From positions 39,028,911 through 39,092,910 of the forward strand of contig CM054151.1 of assembly GCA_028751875.1 (NCBI GenBank): 64,000 bases of DNA, read 5' to 3'. This DNA is from Rapana venosa (Eukaryota; Mollusca; Gastropoda; Neogastropoda; Muricidae). A model generated the notes under the pieces. That model ran no database searches, was not told where the DNA came from, and saw only the letters and a list, made by a program, of their open reading frames with translations. Positions 47,745 through 59,370 of the stretch are shown here, piece by piece. Numbering within the stretch: position 1 is the stretch's first letter; every line of letters begins with the position of its first letter. Position numbers and translations under genes: made by a program.

Positions 47745-50700
47745 TAATACAGTTTCCCCCCCTCCTTGCTCACCCACGTTAAGAAACCCACACATATGTA
47801 AGCGCACACACAAACAAGCTCTAACTTCTTGGGGATCAGGAAATTTCACATACCGCTGAGCAGACATATCCTGTGTCAGACAGGGTCTGTTAATTAAACT
47901 ACTGTTGGGTCAATAAGAATACTACTATTAGTAGCACAAGCAAACTGACTCTTTCCAACAGCTAAGATTAGAATTAAGTATTTAGGGTGGTTGCATTCCT
48001 TAGACTGTGAATGATAGAACCGGGGAGGGGAGGGGGGAGTGTAGACAAGGTCGGGGAGGGGGGGGGGGGGGCAGCGGCTGCCCAACTGTGTAATGGTTAG
48101 GATATTTCTTTAGGCTACTCCAGCCTTACCGTAACAAGTGCCTGGTGCATTGGCAAAGTCTGGACATTTTTTTTTTTTTTTTACTGTAACCTGTGCACAG
48201 GGCATCAGCAAAAAGTTTTAAAGTGCTCCTGTACTGTTGTCTGTTATTTCCCCAATATGCATACATGTGCATGCAGGTTCTTCCTCTCATTTCCACCTTC
48301 ATGTTCCTCTCTTTCCCTCCATGTCTTTTCTTCCGATTTAGAAAAGGTAGGTGAGGTAGGTGGTGTTGTGGGGTGGCTGCAGACACAAGGCACTGCAAAA
48401 CAGCCGTACAAATCTGTTTGACCAGATGGTGTGTCCCATAGCGTGGTGGGCGTTAAACCTGCAGTTAAAACAAAGGGTGGTGACATCTGGTCACTGTGCC
48501 TGGCTGAGATCAATACCTCCTGCTCTTGCTCAACTTGGGCTTGGGTTTGGAGTTTAACTCCTTCAATGCGTTTGGGAATAACCTGTTGTTTTCTTAACGG
48601 CACCCTCCTCCTGCTGTCTGTCACCTTGATACGGCACCCTCCTGCCTCTGTGGGCGTCTTCGCTTGTGCACTCCTTCTCGTTCCCTCCACTCTGCTGCAG
48701 ATGCCTTGTCCTTGCGAGAACCTAGATTCAACCAATCCACAGTCAGCCGTCACTCTTTCTCTATTTCTGGTCCATCAATCTGGAATGGCCTCCCTCCCTC
48801 TCTTTGCCAAGGGCCTTCTTGTGACACTTTTAGATCCAATCTCAAGACTTATCTATTTCAAACCTGGGATTTTCCTCTTCTGCTTCGTCTCATGGCCTTT
48901 CCGTGCCTTTGGCGGATGAGGTTCTGTCACCCTGTCGGGGTGTGTGACTGTGTGTGTGTGTGTGTGTGTGCGTGCGTAAACATGTGGACTTGTTGGAACT
49001 GTTGATTGTTGCTGGCTGTATGGCTGTGTAGGAGTGAGTTGAGTGCAAGCGCTTTGATTTGTCACTGCAAGATAGAGTGCTATATAAATTCCATTTATTA
49101 TTATTATTAGGAAATGAGGAACTGTAATAATGTGTAGGATTATCAGACTGTCAGTGAAAGGCTTATTCTAAGAAGATGTACCTCGGATATTATTATTGTT
49201 TTTATGTCAGACTCTAAAGGGATTGGTGGGGTGGACCGATGTTATAGAGTTAAAGCACTCGTCTACAGAATGAGGTTGTGGGTTCAGTCCCCATTTCATG
49301 TGGAACCTTTCCCTCATCCACCGTAACGTACTAGACCTTGAGTGATGGTTTGGGTGGTAGTCTTTCGCATGAGATGAGAAACCGATGTCCTGTATGCAAC
49401 ATATATTCAGCACACACAAAACACCCATGGCGGCAAGAGAGCTGTCTTTGGAACAATTATATTTTTACCAAAAGAGTTGCTCTGATAGGGAAACAAATTA
49501 TACATTTACAGACAGGGAAAAAAATGATGGCTGGAGCTACTCTTGTGGTGACACATTCTCTCTGTGGAGAGTAGCCCAGATTTTACGCAGAGAAATCTGC
49601 CATGACTAAAAGTACTGTACAGTACAATAATTGAACATCTCTTCTTTTTCCTTTCTTTTTTTTTTTTTTTTTTTTTTGGGATGGGGAGGAGGTTGAGGGG
49701 AAGGGGATTTTTTAAATTTTAGCAATGAATTGTTGATTGTCTCACATAGAAGACAGCATTTTGACATTTGATTTCTCACTCATGTTCTTGGTGGCAGGGA
49801 AGGGATATTAAAGTTTGATATCTGCTGTTCTTTGTCGTGTGCATGCATGAACGTGTGTGTGTGTGTATGTGTGTCTGTGTGTGTGCACATGCACCAGTGT
49901 GTGTGCATATTCTGTTTGTCTTTTGAGTACACTGATTTAGTTTGTATTTTACTGTGGCATTTTTATTGAGTGGTATACTAATATGATTTCAGGACAAGTA
50001 CCTGAGGGTAGGGGTTGAAGAAGTGAAATTCATCACCACTTCAGAGGAAAGGTAAGAGACAGAGAGAGGGGGAGAGGGAGGTAGTGTGGCACTTTGTGTG
50101 TGTGTGTGAGTGCGTGTCTGTGTGTGCATGCGTGTGTGTGTGTGTGTGAGTGTGTGCATGTGCATGTGTATGTGTGTGTGTGTGTGTGTGTGTAAATGCA
50201 CACATACACAAAAAAGGCTTAGAGAGAGAGAGAGAGAGCGCAAGCATGAGCGACAGAGAGAGAGAGCGCGAGCAACAGAGAGAGAGAGATGGACAGAGAC
50301 AGAGAATGAATTATTGAACATTTTTATTGAGGAAAAAGAATATGCAACAACCCCAAAACAAAACAAACATAAAACCCCACCAGTTCTTTAACTGTCCTTT
50401 GTGCTTTGCATTGCTGAACAGATACGATGCCTCTGTGTCGTACCAAGAGGCTGACGGGGCAGCGGAGCCTCACATGGACGTGGGCGATCGTGACAAGCTT
50501 ATCGCAGCCACCAGTGTGGAGGGCAAGATGCGATGTTTTGACTACCAGCACTACCGCTACATCTGGGACCCACAGAAAAGGGTCTTCAGAGAGCTTGAGT
50601 ATGTATAGTGTTCACTCTGTGAGTGTGTGTGTGTGTGTGTGTGTGTGATGTGTGTGAATGTGGCTAAGAAGGAGAGAGAGAGAGAGAGAGAGTGTGTGGT

Positions 50701-53700
50701 GTGTGTGAGCATGGCTGAGAAGAGAGAGGTATGTGTGTGTGTATGTGTGTGTGTATATATGTGTGTATATGTGTGTGAGTGTGACTAAGAAGAGTGTGTG
50801 TGTGTGTGTGATATGGTATGTGCAAGTGTGGCTGAGCAGATTGTGTGTTGTGCATAGGATGTATTTGTGTGTGTCTGTGTGTGTGTGTAAGTGTGGCCGA
50901 TAAGTTTGTGAGGTAGAGCTGACAGTTTTGAGAATGGTTCCACACTCAGTAGGAAAGTCATTTTCTGTTGTATATGTGTGTGACCAAAAAGTCCAACCTA
51001 ACCAAACCAATCAAGAAAAAAACCCCTGAAGAACCAACAATAACAACAGTGGACAGACAACATCTCAGAACAGACAAGGAAATCATGTTCACAGATTCAT
51101 GCTTTGCCACAGAACCAATAACATGAAAAGAGGAATTTTATGACCAACCCTTGAGTGCGTGTACCCTTCCATGACTCCCCGTAGAGTGAAGGTAACAAAA
51201 AAGGAAGGACGGACAAGGAAGAGAATGGAAGCGAGATGCAAAAGACTGGAATGTGTATTGATAAGTGTTGACTGGTGATGGGATTGGTAATTCATGTGGT
51301 CTTCTCTTTCTGCAGGGACCTGTCGACAAACACCACCTGCAAGACCATCGTGGACAGTGTGCATGGGCTGACGCATGAGCAGCGAATGAGCAGGTCAGCT
51401 GAAGAGTGAGGTGTCGTAGGGGCGTGTTGCTCCTTACGCTCAAAGAGAAATTTATTCACAAACATGAATAAATTCATGACTCGTGTAGATGAAGTACATG
51501 AATGTTTGGACACTAAGGAAAAGACGCATTAACAGAAATGTGAAGAATTAAAAAAGAAACCCAAACCAAAAGTCACCTCCAAAAACTGATTTATTTTTCA
51601 CACACACGCATGCATGCATATGCATCCTCCCACACTCACAGACACACACACACGCACGCGTGCACACACATACACACACTCACTCTCTCTCACAAATTCA
51701 GGAGTCATTGATACACATTGTCAATGATATGAATGGGAGAAAAACGTTTGACAGCATTTTTGGGTCATGAATTTATTTTGACCACTAGTACTTTTCTGAG
51801 AGAGAATCTTTTTTCGCTGAAGTGGAAGCCTTTCTGGGTATATGCTTGGAAAATTTGTGACTTAATAAAACCCAGTTGTGTGTGTGTATGTGTGTGTCGA
51901 GGGGGGGGGGGCTGCAAATCTTGGTTACTGAAAATAACAATTCCCTGAGAAAGATCAGGAACCATTGGAGATCTTGGAGTGACTCTTACTTCGTCTTATT
52001 ATATTTAGAGAAAATTAATAGGAATGAAATTCATAGCATCTGGCATTGGTTGAAGGAAGGAGGTCTGTAAGCCTACAGCTCTTGAAAAACACATACTTAG
52101 GACTAAAACAACCATAGCAGCCACAACCACCACCACTTTTATCATCATCATCATGGTGAAGGGAAAAAATCAGTAATAACAGGTAGTTATGATCTTAATA
52201 ACAGTAATAGTAAAGAAATGGAGCGGAAAGTGAAGACTTTGTAAAGTGAAGTGGAATTGATAAAATACTGATAATTTTTCAGACTGGCGGTGTATGGAGA
52301 CAACTCCATTGATATTGAAGTCAAGTCATACTGGAGTCTCTTCATTGAAGAGGTGAGTTGACAATGCCGTTGGGTGTGGTTTTAAAAAAATATTTATTTA
52401 TTTATTATTTGTTTATGTTGTCTGTCATTATGTAGTTAGCCAATAGCCAAATATTAATGTCATTTTTAACCTGAATACAGTGCAACAGAATATAAGCTAC
52501 AACTGTTATTTCATCCTATTTGATCTTGTAGGTAGTTGATAAAATGACTGCGGCTCATATCCATTGTACTCACTACTGTTTGTAGCCAAACATGAATGTT
52601 GTTATTGTATTCATATTACTTAGAAACATGAATGTTTCTTCTTACCCGTAGTGAAAAAGTGCAATTACCAGCAACTGTTATTTTTATTCTGAGTATACTG
52701 CAGTGAATGCCTGAACCAAACATAAATTTCATTTGTATTCTCTTTTTTTCTTTTTCTTACCTTATATTGTTGCTTCTTTGTCACAAAAACATTGTCACAT
52801 TTAAAAAAGAAAGAAAAAGACACTATCTCCCTTCACTGACTTTCATGTCTTTATACATTTTATTGCCCCCCCCCCCCAAAAAAAAAAAAAAAAACCCAAC
52901 AAAACAACCCACAACAACAACCCAAAAACAACAACAAGCAAACCCACAACAACAACAACAAAACAAAAGCAATTACATTTTTTTTTCTTTTATAGGTCAG
53001 ATTTCAGTTGTTTCCTGTCGCCAACTAGGATGTGAAATATTTATTCTTTTGTATACAACAGTTAATACCCTTACATAAATTTTATTTTTATTTTTTAAAA
53101 GTGGCAGATAATAGTCAGATTCAGATGTTACTTTTGCCATGCTTATTACAGTGAGCAATGAAAGAACCAAAAAGAAACAATAAAAAGCCTAAAACTGTTT
53201 TTGTTTTTTCGGTACCGTGTGTTCATCACATTTGATAACAACAGTTGTGATTTCTATCCAGTGTATGTTGACAGACATACACAACCCAAACTTCAGAAAG
53301 TCCTTCAGATGAGACTATAAACCGAGGTCCCGTGTGCGAATGCATGCAGAACATCTTGCGCACATGTTAAATCCTGTTCCGCTGTTCAAAAGAGTAGGCC
53401 ATTGTGTGCCGGTGGGAACAGATGACAAAATTTTAAAAACTGCATACACACGCATAAAAAAAAAAGGTCATCTGAGCGCTTTTATTTGTTGCTTTACAAG
53501 ATTCAGCGCTATATAAATTCCATACATTATTATTATTATTATTACTTTATTTCATGGCTGTTTGTTGTGTGGCTGGCAGGTGCTGACCCCATTCTACATC
53601 TTCCAAATTGCCAGCATCACCCTGTGGCTGTTTGATGAGTATTACTACTATGCCGGCTGCATCTTCATTGTGTCTGCCCTCTCCATTGGAGTGTCTCTGT

Positions 53701-56399
53701 ATGAGACCAAGAAGGTGAGGTGGTCTGTGTGATCCTTGATGATGAGTTTTGTTGTAGGTTTACTGCTGCTGAAAAGTTATTGTGGAGAGTTTGCCAGAGC
53801 AGAGTTTGTGGAGAATTTGCAAATGTGTGTATAGGATATGTTTTGGTTTTTTGGAGTGTGTATGTTTGTGTGTGTGTGTGTGTTGTGTTTATTTGTGTAT
53901 GTATGTGTTTGTGTTTCTTTTTGTCTTTTTGTGTTTAATTTGTTGGCAAATATGCAATTTAGTGGGCAGCTCTTAGCATTGTTTAAAGAATTTCTTTTGT
54001 ATATTTTTCTTTTTAAAAAAAAGCATTGACTATGCAAACTTTTGTAATGTTCATTCTTAATTTTAAGGCAAGTGTGTTTGTTGATCATATTGAAATTCAA
54101 AGGCAATGAGACCAATCTTTCTGACTTGGCCAGGTAACAAGAGCAAAGCTCGAGCCCCACTTACTTGTAGACAAAAATCAGCTATTCTTTTTGAAGCATT
54201 CCATTATGATTATTTGACATTAGAACAGAACTGCCAAAGAGAGGGGGGAAAAGTGACTTAACAGAAAAAAAATCTTTTTCTTATGGGGCTGTTGTTGTTA
54301 CCTTTCTGTTTTTAAAAATGTTTGAAATGATTTGGTTTTTGATTTTGTTGTCAGTATTGTTGACATAGTCCGAATACAAGTTGCATTGTGCTGTTTGTGT
54401 TGACAGTGAAGATAACATATTGGGAACTAACATTGTGCTTGTTATATGTTGTTAGCAACTGTTTGCTTGTATGTTGTTAGCAACGCGTCACGTTGCGTGA
54501 TATGGTATCAACGACTCCCAGTAACATCACTGTGGCTAATGGGGCTGATGGTAAGATACCTGCTGCTGTTGTGTCTGTGTGTGTCTGTCTGTGTGTGTGT
54601 GTCTGTGTGTGTATACTTTGTGTGTACTTTGTGTGTGTGTGAGAGTTCATTTTTGTTTTCATTTCTTTGTGCTTTTTGGTAGTTTAGTGGTAGGATTTTT
54701 AATTCTGAATATATATCTACATATTGTACTAGTTACTACGATAATTGTAAGACAACTTTTGGACTTCATTTATGATGTATAATTTTTTTTTCTTTTCTTT
54801 GTTTCCTGCTTCTCTTTACTACAAAACTGACCGTAAATGATAAATGAAGACTTTTATGATGATGTTTTGCTGGTGTCCACAAACTTGAGGACGCATCAGA
54901 AGCTCTTATCTAAATGACATGCTGTTGGTGTTGCCTTGCTGTTGTGCGCTCCCCAGCTTAACACTGGGATGTCACCCAGAATGTTCAGTCTGACTCACTC
55001 ATCACGTAAGGTTGCCAACAGCGCTTGGTGTTCCCAGGCAGTCAGTCACCCATCCAAGGACTAACTGGGCCCAGTGCTGCTTAACTTTGGTGATGGGATG
55101 AGCACCTGTGCTTTCAGTGTGGTATGACTGTTGGCTATGTCGCTGAAGGACCATGCCATGTCCATCATAGGACACTGATTCATCTTGGAATGAAGAAACT
55201 GGACACGTTAGGCTGTCATGCACCTGTAGGACCATGTCATGTCCATCATAGGACACTCAGCTCTCTTAAACTTTGCAGATGAAAGACATTTACATCCCGT
55301 CAATTGACAAAGGGCACATGTTCCGTCAGAAAAGCTATGAACATAAGCAGAATATTGTCAGTTGTAAAGCAAAAAAAAAAAAAATGACTGCCTTTAGAAA
55401 GAGTTTTCACTTGATAATGAGTTGTTTCCTCATCAAAGGAGCAGTTTTATAATTTTGCCAGGGAGTTCTTAGGTTGAACTTCGTTTATTGAATCTGTTAT
55501 GATAAATAATGTTGAAAGTCAGTTATGTTCAGATTTAGGAGAACTGTTTAGATGCAGATTTGATAGTGCAAAGTATCATGTGTAAACCAGCTGTATGTTC
55601 CTGAAATCATATTGTGTTGCCCATAAAAAACCAGCTGTGTGTACCAATTCCTAGAATCCCTTATGTTTTGCAACAGTTTTGTTGTAATGTATATTTGATC
55701 ATCCTTTCCATCATTCACCATATCTCTTCAGCAGATGTTTTATAGAACCTATTCACTTTTTTTACCAGTCATTTTCTGTTACATATTATTGGGATGTCAT
55801 ATATGTCATTCTCGGTGTTGCAGATTTCACAGAGATCGCAGAGCAACAGCTGGCCCCAGGGGATGTGATAGCAGTGCCAGCTCATGGCTGTGTCATGACG
55901 TGTGACGCTGTGCTTATCACCGGCACCTGCATTGTCAACGAGAGTATGCTGACAGGTCTGTGTCATGGATGACATCATGTACACCTTTTTCCTGTGTAAA
56001 AATATCCAAAATATTTCTGTGTGGGAGGGGGTGGGGGGTGGGGGAGGAGGGTTATTATTTACGGCTGTTATGTCAGTGTCCCTACCACCTTCCTACCCTC
56101 AGAATAATGTAGTATGTTTGTGATACAGTGTGATAGCAAGTGATAGGTAAAACAAAGGAATTTGATGTTGTTTTTGCAGCCATTTCTGAAACACTCTTCT
56201 CTGTATTCAGGACATTTTTTCTTTCTGAAATATTTTTTCTCTGAAATGTTGGCTTTTGAAGCGTATATGGTACCATAGACTTATAAGCGTATCTTTGTAG
56301 ATTATTATATGTGCACATGCATACACACAGGCACACTTATTACCTCTGTGTGTGTGTGTTCAATTTCATTTAATGTCTTGACAATTTGTGATATTAGGA

Positions 56400-56449
<50 letters not shown>

Positions 56450-59084
56450 GGAAGGAGGGGTGTGTGAGTGTCAGGAGAGGAGGGTGTAGTTAGTAATGTA
56501 TGGGAGAAGGAATTTCAGGGGATCAATACATGTGAAATGATAAAAACACTATTTACCTTACTACTCTACAGAACTACAATAAACAAAATTGGAAAATGCA
56601 TTTCTAAAATTCTCTAACAAAATCAGTAATTCTGATGAAAAATGTAATACGTTTCAGTTACTGAATTTCATATGAGAAAAAAAGAGAGAAAAAAAAACAC
56701 ACACATACTGAAACAAACCCACTATCATAATGTAAGTGAACCCCCCCCCCCAAAAAAAAAAACCCCCCCCCCCCAAAAAACAACAAACCCAAACCAACAA
56801 AAAAAACACAAAAACAACAACCCCAAAACAAAAATAAACAAAAAGCCCCCAAAAACCAATAACAACAGAACAAAACAAAACAAAAAAACAAACAAAAAAA
56901 CCAAAACAAAACCCAGAAGAAAACAAAAAAACCCATAGAACACCCAACAGTAGCAAGAAAAAACTGACTACAAATAGCAACATGTTCTATCCCCCACCCC
57001 CAAAATAAAACCAACCCAACAAAACCTGCCAAAATTAACAATAGGAATACAAATACTGTAAACATGAGACCTATTGCAAAAAACCCACAAAAACAACCAA
57101 AAAACAAAAAAAATGTTACAAACAAGAGAAAAGCAATACCAGGTAAGAGCATCTTTAAAGTCCAAAGCAGTTACAATAACAAACCAACTGGACCATGCAT
57201 CAGCGATATAAAAAGGGCATACATAAGTGACAGACTGTTAAATATTGCTGATGGAGAAGATACATCAAAACGGGAATGTGCCCTTTTAGACTGCGGCGTG
57301 TTAATATATGATCTGCTGTTATATTATTACCGCATATGCAAAAAGCATTTCCAGCATATTTTGCCTTGAGGCAATTCTATTTCCATCTACAAGCTAAGGA
57401 AACAGTCTATTTTGAACAATATATATCATGCTCTCTTGTTTTAATGAAAGACTCAAATTTACGTAGTTCTCTGTGTGCATCTACACAACCAAGCCTCCTT
57501 TCCTCACATTGAAAGAACTTTTGTTGTGATTTTATTACAATATGATAACACTCTTGTAGTGAAAAGGAGAGTACTAATTGTGTCACCTCTGATGAATCAT
57601 TTGCTCCTTTTTTTGCTAAGATGTTAACGTGTTTGTGTGTGTGTGTGTGTGTGTGTGTGCATGCGCATACACGCACACATACAATAAGTACCTGTAGATC
57701 TGTGTCTGTGTGTGTATGTGTGCATGCGCATATGCACACATACATAGTACCTGTATATCTATGTGTGTGTGCATGTGCATATGTACACATACGCTAAGTA
57801 CTTGTACATCCACGTGTATGTCTGTGTGTAAGTAATAGATGGTATAAATCCAAAGGAAAAGAGTATGTCGGATTTTGCGCTTAAACATTTTCTTTCTGGC
57901 TTACAATCTCACCGCTTTGGCCCACAGTGTATATCCTGATAATCTGACAGCAGTGTGTGGTCTGTGCAGGTGAGAGTGTGCCGGTGACGAAGACACCATT
58001 GACTCACCAGGAGGATGATGAGATCTACCACCCAGAGGTTCACAAGAGGCACACCCTGTATGCAGGCACCCACGTCGTGCAGACTCGCTACTACGGCTCC
58101 GCTAAAGTACTGGCTGTGGTCATCAGGACAGGTACATTGAGAGAAAATGTGTTAAGGTGTAAACTTTGAAAGAAATGTGTTCAGGTGTAAACTCTGAAAG
58201 AAATGTGTTCAGGTGTAAACTCTGAAAGAAATGTGTTGAGGTGTAACCTTTGAAAGAAATGTGTTGAGGTGTAACCCTTGAAAGAAATGTGTTGAGGTGT
58301 AACCTTTGAAAGAAATGTGTTGAGGTGTAACCTTTGAAAGAAATGTGTTGAGGTGTAACCTTTGAAAGAAATGTGTTGAGGTGTAACCTTTGAAAGAAAT
58401 GTGTTGAGGTGTAACCTTTGAAAGAAATGTGTTGAGGTGTAACCTTTGAAAGAAATGTGTTGAGGTGTAACCCTTGAAAGAAATGTGTTGAGGTGTAACC
58501 CTTGAAAGAAATGTGTTGGGGTGTAACCTTTGAAAGAAATGTGTTGAGGTGTAACCTTTGAAAGAAATGTGTTGAGGTGTAACCCTTGAAAGAAATGTGT
58601 TGAGGTGTAACCCTTGAAAGAAATGTGTTGAGGTGTAACCCTTGAAAGAAATGTGTTGAGGTGTAACCCTTGAAAGAAATGTGTTGAGGTGTAACCTTGA
58701 AAGAAATGTGTTGAGGTGTAACCCTTGAAAGAAATGTGTTGAGGTGTAACCCTTGAAAGAAATGTGTTGAGGTGTAACCCTTGAAAGAAGTGTGTTGAGG
58801 TGTAACCTTTGAAAGAAATGTGTTGAGGTGTAACCCTTGAAAGAAATGTGTTGAGGTGTAACCCTTGAAAGAAGTGTGTTGAGGTGTAACCTTTGAAAGA
58901 AATGTGTTGAGGTGTAAACCTTGAAAGAAATGTGTTGAGGTGTAACAGTTGAAAGAAATGTGTTATGGTGTAACTGTTGAAAGACATGTGCTAAGGTGTA
59001 ACCTTGGAAAGAAGGGCATCAAGATGTAACCTGTGAAAGAAATGACAAATGTGTTAAGGTGTAACCCTCGTAACTGTTCTGCTA

Positions 59085-59127
<43 letters not shown>

Positions 59128-59337
59128 TGTTATGTATACCTGGGTTACCACGCCCGTCCTCTGTGTGCAGGATACTGCACTGCTAAAGGAGAGTTGGTGA
59201 CGGCCATTCTGTATCCCAAGCCCCTGGACTTCAAGTTCTATCAGGACTCCGTCAAGTTCATCCTCTTTCTGGCTGTCATGGCCTCTCTGGGCATGACCTA
59301 CTCCCTCATCATGTACATCAGGAATAATGTGAGCTTC

Positions 59338-59370
<33 letters not shown>

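Noticed and set aside
48244..48753. 169-residue minus-strand open frame
   Set aside because: It overlaps the plus-strand LINE C-terminus and other repeat sequence; no homology seen.
56654..57152. Minus-strand Phe/Gly/Leu-rich open frames resembling a membrane protein
   Set aside because: Composition-driven frame across an A/C-only tract; apparent hydrophobicity comes from TTT/GGG/TTG codons.
58181..58987. Minus-strand open frame of 268 residues ([14 protein letters not shown] type)
   Set aside because: It is a translation of the 28-bp minisatellite in ATP13A intron 10. A stop-free unit cycles through the three frames, giving an 84-base protein period.
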